From assembly GCF_037040815.1 (NCBI RefSeq), contig NZ_CP146232.1, positions 4,310,001 to 4,374,000 on the forward strand: a stretch of 64,000 nucleotides of DNA. The letters run 5' to 3'. Source of the stretch: Pararoseomonas sp. SCSIO 73927. GTDB taxonomy: Bacteria > Pseudomonadota > Alphaproteobacteria > Acetobacterales > Acetobacteraceae. Position 1 is the first letter of the stretch. Every line of letters starts with the position of its first letter. A program made the translations under genes and the position numbers. The notes below the pieces were generated by a model. It made no database searches. It saw only the letters and a program-made list of their open reading frames with translations, and was not told where the DNA came from. Positions 17,342-24,340 of this stretch are shown in pieces.

Positions 17342-17502
17342 TCCTGTCCTTTCCTGGGCGCGTTCGGTGCGCGCCGTTTCCATTTCGAGGCTGGGCGTGC
17401 GGCCCCGAGGGGTCAAGCAAGCCGGCCGAATCTGCCATAGCACGTTCGCGCGAACCCGCGCAGGCCTGCGGCGTTCGAAACCCATTCCGGACGGAGGAAC
17501 GA

Positions 17503-18252
17503 ATGCCCGCATCTGCCAGCGCCCAGCGGGGCCCGCGGGAGAAGCTCGTCGAGGTCCATCATCGGCTCTGCGAGTCCTTTGGCTGCCCGATCGCCTACTT
17601 CCACGAGCACGGGCCGATGGACGAGCTGGTCTCCTCTCTCCTCTCCCACCGCACGCGCAACGCCGACAGCGCCCGTGCCTTCCGCAACCTGCGGGATCGC
17701 TTCCCGGACTGGGAGGCGGTGCGCGATGCCCCGGTGGAGGCCGTGAGGGAGGCGCTGGCGCCCTGCACTTGGCCGGAGGCCAAGGCGCCGGCGCTTCAGC
17801 GCATCCTGGCGATCATCACGGAGCGTCGCGGGTCGATCGAACTGGACCACCTCGCCGACCTACCGGTGCCCGAAGCGCGCGAATGGCTCGAATCCCTTCC
17901 CGGCGTCGGCCCGAAGACGAGCGCGGCCGTCCTGTCCTTCTCATCCCTTCGCCGGCGCGCCCTGCCGGTGGACAGCCACCATCACCGCGTGGCGCAGCGC
18001 CTCGGCCTCATCCCCGCCAGCCTCTCGGTCGGCCCGTCCCACCGGGTTCTGGAAGCGATGCTACCGGCCGAGTGGGACGCGCAGCAGGTCTACGACAACC
18101 ACGAGGTGCTGATGCTGCACGGCCAGCGCGTCTGTCACTTCCGCTCCCCGGCCTGCAGCCGATGCGTGCTGCTGGACCTCTGCCCGACGGGGCAGGCCCG
18201 GCGGGCACCGGAGTCGACGCTCCGTCAGCCCGCCATCCCTTCGCATGCGTGA
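17503..18252 (+). CDS. Endonuclease III-like HhH-GPD DNA glycosylase with 4Fe-4S cluster
   Basis: 249 residues. A helix-hairpin-helix SLPGVGPKTSAAV contains the catalytic Lys (residue 138), followed by the GPD Asp in LPVDSHHHR (157). Four cysteines at 211, 218, 221 and 227 have the C-X6-C-X2-C-X5-C spacing of the Nth/MutY iron-sulfur cluster. Both catalytic residues are present, so it should be an active base-excision glycosylase/AP lyase, although sequence around SLLSHRTRNAD differs from classical Nth (LSAQTTD). It may be a paralogue of the housekeeping nth. A good ribosome site (GGAGG) precedes ATG 17503. Confidence 0.88.
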   Translation: MPASASAQRGPREKLVEVHHRLCESFGCPIAYFHEHGPMDELVSSLLSHRTRNADSARAFRNLRDRFPDWEAVRDAPVEAVREALAPCTWPEAKAPALQRILAIITERRGSIELDHLADLPVPEAREWLESLPGVGPKTSAAVLSFSSLRRRALPVDSHHHRVAQRLGLIPASLSVGPSHRVLEAMLPAEWDAQQVYDNHEVLMLHGQRVCHFRSPACSRCVLLDLCPTGQARRAPESTLRQPAIPSHA

Positions 18253-18357
18253 ATCCGGGGATGCTGTCTCGGTATGGCGGGAACGCGCCGGGGCTGGCCC
18301 GCGCCACGTTTCGGCCATCATCCCGTCCTGCCTTCGCCGCGGCAAAGGTGCCTCATC

Positions 18358-18397
18358 CCTCCGTCGCCCGCCGAATCCTCTCAGGCGGGCAGGGAGG
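18358..18397 (+). promoter_or_regulatory. Hairpin masking the ribosome-binding site of the 62-residue membrane protein
   Basis: CCTCC (18358-18362) and GCCCGCC (18366-18372) pair with GGCGGGC (18384-18390) and GGAGG (18393-18397), separated by a small internal loop (GTC/AG) and an 11-nt apical loop. The 3' arm is the Shine-Dalgarno sequence AGGGAGG of the ORF starting at 18404. In RNA this would hide the ribosome site, so translation may depend on unfolding, coupling or a factor. It could also be chance in GC-rich DNA. Confidence 0.45.
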
Positions 18398-18403
18398 CTC
18401 CGC

Positions 18404-18592
18404 ATGGACCGCATCGCCCTCGCCCTGATCTCCTCGGGCCTCGTGCTCATCCTCACCATCGTCGGCGCCGTGCTCGGCGGAACGGCGACGGACATCTCGG
18501 CCTATGCCGCGGCCGGCGCCGCCGTCTCCGGCACCGGCATCGTGGCCGGCCTGGCCATGCTGGAGCGCCGCGCCCTCTCCCCCGTGGCCTGA
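18404..18592 (+). CDS. Small two-helix membrane protein, unknown function
   Basis: 62 residues, too short for any family I recognise. It starts MDRIALALISSGLVLILTIV, then a glycine-rich turn, then a second hydrophobic helix ending in LERRALSPVA. ATG 18404 has AGGGAGG 6 nt upstream, and that site lies in the 3' arm of a stable hairpin. It stops 2 nt before the stop of the convergent mtnA. It is probably a real small inner-membrane protein given the strong ribosome site and clean hydrophobic pattern. Confidence 0.6.
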   Translation: MDRIALALISSGLVLILTIVGAVLGGTATDISAYAAAGAAVSGTGIVAGLAMLERRALSPVA

Positions 18593-18593
18593 A

Positions 18594-19697
18594 TCACACC
18601 TTCTCGGGGTAGAGCGAGGAAAGCCCTTCCTCGCTCGCCTCGCAGCGCCCGCGCTCGGTGATCAGCCCCGTCACCAGCCGGGCGGGCGTCACGTCGAAGG
18701 CGGGGTTGGCGGCCGGTGACGACTCGGGCGCCACGCGGATCGCGCCCACCCCGCCCTCGGGCAGCCGGCCCGTCGTCGCCGTCACCTCGGCGGCGGAGCG
18801 CTCCTCGATCGGGATCTCCGCCAGCCCGTCCCGCACCGACATGTCCAGGGTAGAGTGGGGCAGCGCGACCCAGAAGGGGATGTCGTTGTCCCTTGCCGCC
18901 AGCGCCTTCAGGTAGGTGCCGATCTTGTTCGCCACGTCGCCGTTCCGCGTCACGCGGTCCGTCCCGACAATGACGATGTCCACCATCCCGTGCTGCATCA
19001 GGTGCCCGCCGGCATTGTCCGTGACGAAGGTGTGCGGCACCCCGTGGGAACCGAGCTCCCAGGCCGTCAGCGCGCCCTGGTTGCGCGGCCGGGTCTCGTC
19101 CACCCAGACATGCACGTCCATGCCGGCATCATGCGCCTGATAGATGGGCGAGAGGGCGGTGCCGTAGTCCACCGTCGCGATCCAGCCCGCGTTGCAATGG
19201 GTCAGGACCCGCACGGGCTCGTCCCCGCGCCCCTCGGCCTTCTTGCGGGCGGCGATCTCCTGCAGCAGTTCCAGCCCGTGCTCGCCGATCCTGCGGTTCG
19301 TCTCCACGTCGTCGTCACAGATGGCCGCCGCCTCGGCGTAGGCGGCGTCGGCCCGGCGCTCCGGCGGGTGGTTGCGGACCGCGGCGCAGATGCGGTCCAG
19401 CGCCCATTTCAGGTTCACGGCGGTCGGGCGCGTCTCGTTCAGCATCGCCGCGCTCCGCTCCAGGTTCTCGATGGAGGGGTCGCGGCGCAGCGCCATGGCC
19501 AGCCCATAGGCGCCGACGGCGCCGATTAGCGGGGCGCCGCGCACCTGCATGGACCTGATGGCGGCCGCCACGCTCTCCTCGTCCGAGAGGACCAGCTCCT
19601 CCACCGCCCAGGGCAGCCTCGTCTGGTCGAAGATGCGGATGGAATGGCCGTCGGCGTCGAGCCAGACGCTGCGATAGGGCGTGCCGTTGATCTTCAA
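18594..19697 (-). CDS. mtnA: S-methyl-5-thioribose-1-phosphate isomerase
   Basis: 367-residue aldose-ketose isomerase of the eIF2B-like family in the methionine salvage pathway, converting 5-methylthioribose-1-phosphate to 5-methylthioribulose-1-phosphate. RGAPLIGAVGAYG is the family N-terminal motif; THCNAGW holds the catalytic Cys and IVGTDRVTRNGDVANKIGTY the catalytic Asp. The start is TTG at 19697, three nucleotides after the stop of the UPF0262 gene, so it is probably coupled to it. No other mtn gene is close; in many alphaproteobacteria mtnA is likewise separate. Confidence 0.94.
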   Translation of the reverse strand: MKINGTPYRSVWLDADGHSIRIFDQTRLPWAVEELVLSDEESVAAAIRSMQVRGAPLIGAVGAYGLAMALRRDPSIENLERSAAMLNETRPTAVNLKWALDRICAAVRNHPPERRADAAYAEAAAICDDDVETNRRIGEHGLELLQEIAARKKAEGRGDEPVRVLTHCNAGWIATVDYGTALSPIYQAHDAGMDVHVWVDETRPRNQGALTAWELGSHGVPHTFVTDNAGGHLMQHGMVDIVIVGTDRVTRNGDVANKIGTYLKALAARDNDIPFWVALPHSTLDMSVRDGLAEIPIEERSAAEVTATTGRLPEGGVGAIRVAPESSPAANPAFDVTPARLVTGLITERGRCEASEEGLSSLYPEKV

Positions 19698-19700
19698 GGT

Positions 19701-20198
19701 CTAGATCCGTTGATGCAGGGCGCAGACGAGGGTGAAGAGGCGGCGCGCCGTCTCGAAGTCAAGCTCCACCCGGCCTTCCAGCCGCTCGCGCAGCAACTCG
19801 GCGGCCTCGTTGTGCAGGCCGCGCCGACCCATGTCGATCGCCTGGATGCGCGCATCCGCCGCGCCCTCGACCACCGCCTGCTCGTGCCCTTCGATGACCA
19901 TGCCGTAGTCCTTGATCAGCCGCCGGAAGGGGCCGAGCGCGAGGGCATAGGCGTGCAACGGCATGTCGGCCTGGTCCCGCACGTCCAGCACCAGGCGCCC
20001 GTCCCGCAGGCAGAGGTGCAGCGCGTAGGGGCCAGGCGGCAGGCCGGCGGGCAGGAAGCGATTGCCCGTCAGCAGGTCCGCCACGGCCTGCTGGCGGTCC
20101 GCTTCGGCAAAGGGGGATGGCAGGGGGCCGCTGTCGCCCAGCTCGATCCGCACGATGTCCCGCGCGGTGGCCTCCGCCGCCAGGGCCGCCTCAGCCAT
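19701..20198 (-). CDS. UPF0262 family protein
   Basis: 165 residues matching the uncharacterised UPF0262 family of Alphaproteobacteria: IVRIELGD at the start, then PGPYALHLCLRDGRLVLDV, ALGPFRRLIKDY and the C-terminal ETARRLFTLVCALHQR. No signal peptide or membrane helix is visible. It overlaps the DUF983 gene by 8 nt upstream and is 3 nt from mtnA, so these three form an operon. The family commonly sits near hisD or arsenate-reductase-type genes in relatives; nothing here reveals its role. Confidence 0.85.
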   Translation of the reverse strand: MAEAALAAEATARDIVRIELGDSGPLPSPFAEADRQQAVADLLTGNRFLPAGLPPGPYALHLCLRDGRLVLDVRDQADMPLHAYALALGPFRRLIKDYGMVIEGHEQAVVEGAADARIQAIDMGRRGLHNEAAELLRERLEGRVELDFETARRLFTLVCALHQRI

Positions 20199-20682
20199 CG
20201 CGGGAGGGGCCCGGGGCCGGGGAGGAGGCCTCGTCGCGGCCGGCCGGCGCAGCGAAGCCGAGCTTCCACATCCACCCGACGACCCCGCCCTTCACGGGGC
20301 GCAGCAGCAGGGTGCAGACCACCGCGAACAGGGGCAGCCACACCGCCATGTGCAGCCACATCGGCGGCTCATAGGCCTTTTCGATCCAGAAGATGGGCGG
20401 GATGAGAAGGTGGCCGGCGAGGAAGATGACGATGTAGGGCGGCGCGTCATCCGCCCGCAGGCTGCCCAGCGGGGCGCGGCAGACGCGGCACTCCTCCGCC
20501 ACGCGCAGGAAACCCGCGAAGACCGGGCCTTCCCCGCAATTCGGGCAGCGGTTCATGATCCCGCGGCCAACCGAGCCCAGCATCGTCGTGCCGCGCGCGC
20601 CGCCGTCCGCCGCCTCGGACGGGGCCGGGGCCGGGCGCCAGGTGGCGGTGGCAGGATCGGGCGGGGCTTGCTGGCCTGACAT
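20191..20682 (-). CDS. DUF983 family membrane protein
   Basis: 163 residues. The N-terminal part carries a zinc-ribbon-like CPNCGEGPVF and CRVCRAPLG, followed by ADDAPPYIVIFLAGHL and two hydrophobic segments: the DUF983 pattern. Function unknown; some relatives are near cytochrome oxidase genes. ATG 20682 heads the UPF0262/mtnA transcription unit, and its promoter must lie in the 136 nt shared with the divergent racemase gene, which contain a locally AT-rich stretch around 20730-20750. Confidence 0.87.
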   Translation of the reverse strand: MSGQQAPPDPATATWRPAPAPSEAADGGARGTTMLGSVGRGIMNRCPNCGEGPVFAGFLRVAEECRVCRAPLGSLRADDAPPYIVIFLAGHLLIPPIFWIEKAYEPPMWLHMAVWLPLFAVVCTLLLRPVKGGVVGWMWKLGFAAPAGRDEASSPAPGPSRDG

Positions 20683-20818
20683 GGGGGCGGTCCTCCGGAC
20701 GCAGGGTTCCGAACGTGCCCTGCCGATCTTTGTTGCATCGCAATATGGACTTCGGGCTGCGGCCGCACAAGCGCGAACGAGGGTTGCGGCCCCGGGCCGG
20801 CACCATCACCCTTCCGGG

Positions 20819-21460
20819 ATGGAACGCCGCATCCTCGTCATCAATCCCAACAGGAACGCCGCCTGCACCGCCGGGATCGCGGCCGCGGTGGCGCCCTACG
20901 CCCGCCCCGGCCATGCCCGGTTCGACACGGTCCAGCTGGATGACGGGCCGGACGCGATCACCTCATGGCGAGACTGGTACGGGGTGGCCCTGCCGCTCTG
21001 CGCCGCCGTACAGGCCGAGGTGGCCGACGCCTACGTGATCGCCTGCGTCTCGGACCCCGGGGTGGAGGCGGTGCGCGAGGTGACAAGCCGGCCGGTGCTC
21101 GGACCCTTCCGCGCCGCCGTGCTCACCGCGCTGGCCCGGGCAGACCGCTTCGGGGTGATCGCCTTCGTGGACGCCAGCAAGGAGAGGCAACGCCGCGTGC
21201 TTCTCTCGCTCGGGGTCGAGGCCAGCCTTGTCGGCTCGGAGGCACTGAACCTTCCCATGGCTGCCCTCACGGACCCGGAGGCGCCGCGTGCGGCGTTGCT
21301 GGCTTCTGGGCGGAGGCTGAGGGAAGCGGGCAGCCCGGCTGTCGTGCTCGGCTGCACTGGCATGGCCAGCCATCGCGCGTTCCTCGAGGCCGAACTCGGG
21401 ATACCCGTCATCGAGCCCTGCGCCGCCGTGGCGGCTCAGGCCCTGCTCGCCGCAGCCTGA
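20819..21460 (+). CDS. Aspartate/glutamate/hydantoin racemase family protein
   Basis: 213 residues. NPNRNAAC near the N-terminus and two cysteine motifs, IACVSDPG and VLGCTGM, are the two-base Cys pair of the Asp/Glu/hydantoin racemase superfamily; the first is in the form typical of hydantoin and allantoin racemases. It would interconvert D- and L-5-substituted hydantoins or allantoin enantiomers. ATG 20819 starts the conserved domain directly; the open frame extends upstream but reads as non-coding. An N-carbamoyl-D-amino-acid hydrolase and a cyclic amidohydrolase follow within 5 kb on the opposite strand, which strengthens the hydantoin reading. Confidence 0.82.
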   Translation: MERRILVINPNRNAACTAGIAAAVAPYARPGHARFDTVQLDDGPDAITSWRDWYGVALPLCAAVQAEVADAYVIACVSDPGVEAVREVTSRPVLGPFRAAVLTALARADRFGVIAFVDASKERQRRVLLSLGVEASLVGSEALNLPMAALTDPEAPRAALLASGRRLREAGSPAVVLGCTGMASHRAFLEAELGIPVIEPCAAVAAQALLAAA

Positions 21461-21475
21461 AGCGCGGCCGCGCCG

Positions 21476-21772
21476 CTAGCGGGCTGCGAGACTGCGGCTG
21501 GCGACATCCGTCGAGAGCGCCGCGCGCGCGTTGGGCCCGGCGCCGCCATTTCCGGAGATCCGGGCGCGCTCGCGCTCCCAGTACTCACGCCGCAGATTGC
21601 GCGTCTCGCGCTCCCGGTCGCGCAACTCGCCGCCCCCGCCGGCCCTGGAGCCTTCCAGGGCCCCGGAGCGGCCGAAGAGATTACCGAACAGGCTATTGTC
21701 CGCGCGAGCCTCCGGGGCGCCCAGGGCAACGAGGCCCGCGACGGCGAGGATGGCGATGCTGCGCTTGGACAT
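21476..21772 (-). CDS. Small secreted protein, unknown
   Basis: 98 residues. A classical signal peptide (MSKRSIAILAVAGLVALGAPEARA) is followed by a short glycine-rich part and a charged helix rich in Arg and Glu (RDRERETRNLRREYWERER). I recognise no family. ATG 21772 has AGGAG 8 nt upstream. It is the last of three neighbouring minus-strand genes that each encode a signal peptide plus a charged helix. Confidence 0.7.
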   Translation of the reverse strand: MSKRSIAILAVAGLVALGAPEARADNSLFGNLFGRSGALEGSRAGGGGELRDRERETRNLRREYWERERARISGNGGAGPNARAALSTDVASRSLAAR

Positions 21773-21874
21773 GATCTGATCTCCTGCCGCTGCAACGCGC
21801 CCGGGCGGCCGGGGGTTGCCCGCCCGCCCTCAGGCTTCGTTCAGCGGTGCCGCTGCTCCGCCCTCAGGCGCGGC

Positions 21875-22339
21875 TCAGCGGCGCCGTTCCTCGGCGATGC
21901 GGCGGCGCTCGTCGTCCAGGCGGCGCTGCTGATCCTCCAGCTGGCGCTGCCGGTCGGAGAACTGCCGGTCCCGGTCGAAGGACTGGCGCTCGCGGTCGAA
22001 GCGGGAGCGCTCATCCGGGGAGATGCGCTCGCCGCGGCTCTCGCGCCGGGCGCGGTCCCGCTCCCAGGCCTCACGGCGGCGCTCGAAATCCATCCGCTCC
22101 TCCTCGGCGCGGCGGCGGTCGCGCTCACCGGCCCAGCGGCGGTCCTCGTCGCGGTCGCGCCGGGCCTCGTCGCGGCGGCGGCGCTCCTCGTCCTCGGCGC
22201 GGCGGGAGGCGTCGTCCCGGTTGCCGCCGAACTGGCGAAGGGCCTCACCCACAAGCCCGTTGATGTCCTGCGCCCCCGCCGGCGCGGAGCCGAGGACGGC
22301 GAGGGCGAGGGGGATCGTCAGCAGGGCACGACGGTGCAT
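21875..22339 (-). CDS. Secreted Arg/Glu/Asp-rich helical protein
   Basis: 154 residues. A signal peptide ending in APAGAQ is followed by a nearly uninterrupted run of charged residues from about residue 45 on (RRAEDEERRRRDEARRDRDE and similar), which should form a long single alpha-helix or coiled coil. Low complexity makes homology meaningless. ATG 22339 is supported by GGAGG 6 nt upstream, and an ATG four codons earlier is less well placed. It may be a periplasmic spacer or nucleic-acid/cation-binding protein; there is no evidence for either. Confidence 0.68.
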   Translation of the reverse strand: MHRRALLTIPLALAVLGSAPAGAQDINGLVGEALRQFGGNRDDASRRAEDEERRRRDEARRDRDEDRRWAGERDRRRAEEERMDFERRREAWERDRARRESRGERISPDERSRFDRERQSFDRDRQFSDRQRQLEDQQRRLDDERRRIAEERRR

Positions 22340-22437
22340 GGAATCCTCCATCTTCGGCCACCAGCGGGGCCGCGCGGGAATGGAACGCCCTCCCGGTGTC
22401 GCCGTTGCGGCACCGGCATGGCCGATCCGGGGCAGGC

Positions 22438-22752
22438 CTAGCGCTGCGGGTTGTCGCTCAGCAGGGGAAGGTTGGTACCGCCCGGCTGCTGGGGCGACGT
22501 GTTCCGCGATTCGATGCGGCCCGGTTCCAGGGTCGGGCGGGTGCGGTTCATGTCGTCCACCACGCCCGGCACGCCGGGGCCGCCGCGCTCCAGGTCGCGG
22601 GCGACCTCGGCCACGCGGTCCTGGCGCTGGTCGCGCTCCACCTGCCGCTGCGCCTCCGCCTGGGCGGGGCTGGCGGCGCGGGCCGTGCCCGCCGCGAGCG
22701 GGGCGGCAAGGGGCAGGGCGAGAAGGGCGAGGGCGAGAGTGGTGCGGCGCAT
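22438..22752 (-). CDS. Small secreted protein, unknown
   Basis: 104 residues. A signal peptide (MRRTTLALALLALPLAAPLAAGTARA) precedes a glutamine/arginine/glutamate-rich helix (QAEAQRQVERDQRQDR) and a proline- and asparagine-rich tail. ATG 22752 has GGAGG 6-7 nt upstream. I recognise no family. It lies 77 nt after the carbamoylase gene on the same strand and resembles its two downstream neighbours in layout. Confidence 0.66.
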   Translation of the reverse strand: MRRTTLALALLALPLAAPLAAGTARAASPAQAEAQRQVERDQRQDRVAEVARDLERGGPGVPGVVDDMNRTRPTLEPGRIESRNTSPQQPGGTNLPLLSDNPQR

Positions 22753-22829
22753 GGGATACCTCCGCCCCTTCAACGCCGCACGGGGACGAAAGGTTCGGGC
22801 CGGGAAACGGGTCTCGCCCCGGCGCAGGA

Positions 22830-23798
22830 TCAGCCCGCCGAGGGCACCCATTCCGGCGGCGCCTCCGCTCCCGTCTGCGCGGTGATCCGGCCATAGGCCT
22901 CCACGCGCCGATGGGCGGCGAAGTTGAAGATCGTGCTCCGCCCCAGCTCGCACATGCCGAGGTCCAGATCCGCCGTGATCAGCTCGTCGTCCCACGAGGT
23001 GGCCTGGGCCATGATCTCGCCCTGCGGGTTGACGATGATGGAGTGGCCGAACAGCTCGTGCCCGTCCTCCGTGCCGGCCTTGGCGGTTGCCACGCCGAAG
23101 CAGGCGTTCTGGTAGCAGCCCGCCTGGATCGAGAGGTGGGAGTGCAGCACCCGCAGGTGGTGCGCCTCAAAGCCGCGATTGTCCTGGTTCAGGCTCGGCG
23201 TGTTGTAGCCGAGCATCACGAGCTCCACACTCTGGAGCCCCAGCACGCGCCAGGCCTCCGGCCAGCGCCGGTCGTTGCAGATGAGCATGCCGAGATTGAC
23301 GGGGCCGGCGCCGCCCACGGGGGCGCGCACCACGGGGAAGCCGAGGTCGCCCACCTCGAAGTAGCGCTTTTCCAGGTGCTGGACCGTGCGGACGGGGTCG
23401 TACTCCCGGTGCCCGGGCAGGTGCACCTTGCGATACTTCAGCACCATCTCGCCCGACGGATGGAAAAAGCCCGCCGTGTTGAAGCGGCGCCCATCCGGCG
23501 TCTTCTCGGCGTAGCCGAGGTGGAAGGCGATGTTGAACTTGCGCGCCGCCTCGAAGAGCGGGGCGGTCTGGTTGGAGGGGAGCGCGGCCTCGTACCAGTC
23601 ATCCGCGGCGGCGATGTCCTCCTCGTACCAGCGCGGGAAGAAGGTGGTCAGCGCCAGCTCGGGGAAGACCACCACTTCCACGCCGCGCCGGTGCGCCCGC
23701 TCCATCAGCCGGACCATCCGGCCCACGGAGACGTCGCGGCCCTCCGCCTTCTGGATGGGGCCGAGCTGGGCTGCGGCGACGGTGAGGCGGCGGGTCAT
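22830..23798 (-). CDS. N-carbamoyl-D-amino acid hydrolase (nitrilase superfamily)
   Basis: 322 residues. The nitrilase triad is visible: Glu47 in FPELALTTFFPRW, Lys124 in KYRKVHLPGH, Cys174 in LICNDRRWPE. These exact contexts, plus HLEKRYFEVGDLGFP, match D-carbamoylases that hydrolyse N-carbamoyl-D-amino acids to the D-amino acid, CO2 and ammonia, the last step of D-hydantoin breakdown. ATG 23798 gives the family N-terminus. Its promoter region holds two pairs of 14-bp repeats with TATAAT. The racemase at 20819 and amidohydrolase at 24337 could supply the earlier steps. Confidence 0.9.
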   Translation of the reverse strand: MTRRLTVAAAQLGPIQKAEGRDVSVGRMVRLMERAHRRGVEVVVFPELALTTFFPRWYEEDIAAADDWYEAALPSNQTAPLFEAARKFNIAFHLGYAEKTPDGRRFNTAGFFHPSGEMVLKYRKVHLPGHREYDPVRTVQHLEKRYFEVGDLGFPVVRAPVGGAGPVNLGMLICNDRRWPEAWRVLGLQSVELVMLGYNTPSLNQDNRGFEAHHLRVLHSHLSIQAGCYQNACFGVATAKAGTEDGHELFGHSIIVNPQGEIMAQATSWDDELITADLDLGMCELGRSTIFNFAAHRRVEAYGRITAQTGAEAPPEWVPSAG

Positions 23799-23832
23799 GT
23801 CTGCATTCCCTGGGATCCGCGCCGCGCCTGCG

Positions 23833-23888
23833 ATGCGGCACATATAATGCGGCACATATAATAGATGGCGCGTAATAGATGGCGCGGC
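23833..23888. repeat. Two pairs of 14-bp tandem repeats upstream of the carbamoylase gene
   Basis: ATGCGGCACATATA occurs twice head to tail (23833-23846 and 23847-23860), directly followed by ATAGATGGCGCGTA (23861-23874) and a near copy (23875-23888). The block is much richer in A+T than its surroundings and contains TATAAT twice on the plus strand and TATTAT-like hexamers on the minus strand. It lies 35-90 nt upstream of the carbamoylase ATG, where a promoter and operators would be expected. Confidence 0.75.
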
Positions 23889-23891
23889 GTC

Positions 23892-24164
23892 TTAGCGCCG
23901 CCGTTCGGGCCTGCGCCAGGGCTCGGGGTCCACCGGCGGCGGGGCACGGCGCCCGGTTGGCGGGGGCGGCGGTGCCTCGGGCGCCGGTGCCTCCTCCTCG
24001 GGCATGAGGCGGTCCGCGATCCACCAGGCGAGCCGCCCGCAAGCGATGGCGCAGAGCAGGGCGATCAGCGCGTTCGGCACGGAGGTGCCGGGCCCCGTGA
24101 GCCAGATCCAGCCGCCGAAGCCGAGCAGCGCGCCGGCGATCGCGATGAGGAGCGGGCGCGTCAC
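23892..24164 (-). CDS. Small membrane protein with proline-rich tail, unknown
   Basis: 90 residues: two hydrophobic helices (about 5-23 and 31-50) and a hydrophilic tail with EEEAPAPEAPPPPP and a basic end (PERRR). It starts at GTG 24164, overlapping the stop of the 59-residue gene by 4 nt (GTGA). I recognise no family. It is the last gene of a coupled group that starts with the cyclic amidohydrolase at 25719. Confidence 0.62.
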   Translation of the reverse strand: MTRPLLIAIAGALLGFGGWIWLTGPGTSVPNALIALLCAIACGRLAWWIADRLMPEEEAPAPEAPPPPPTGRRAPPPVDPEPWRRPERRR

Positions 24165-24340
24165 CGCCGCCCCCGCAGCAGTCCGAAGGCGCCGCCGACG
24201 ACGGCAATGATGAGGCCGGCGAGGAAGTGCGCCATTCCGAAGCCGCCGAAGCCGAGGCCGAAGGCGACGAAGAGGGCGAAGCCGAGCAGCGCGATCATCG
24301 CGAGCAGCAGGCCCGGCGTCCTGGGCGGGCGGTACTTCAT
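24161..24340 (-). CDS. Small membrane protein, unknown
   Basis: 59 residues with two glycine-rich hydrophobic helices (LLLAMIALLGFALFVAFGL and HFLAGLIIAVVGGAFGLL) and a basic C-terminus GRR. It begins at ATG 24340 inside the ATGA of the amidohydrolase stop and ends inside the GTGA of the next gene, so all three are translationally coupled. Coupling on both sides argues that it is a real gene. No family or function recognised. Confidence 0.62.
   Translation of the reverse strand: MKYRPPRTPGLLLAMIALLGFALFVAFGLGFGGFGMAHFLAGLIIAVVGGAFGLLRGRR

Noticed and set aside
18340..18400. Possible glycine-riboswitch-like motif (CTCTCAGG) before the small membrane protein
   Set aside because: The matching GGAGAG and the GCCGAAGGGGCAA core of the aptamer are missing upstream; the segment is better explained by a simple hairpin covering the ribosome site.
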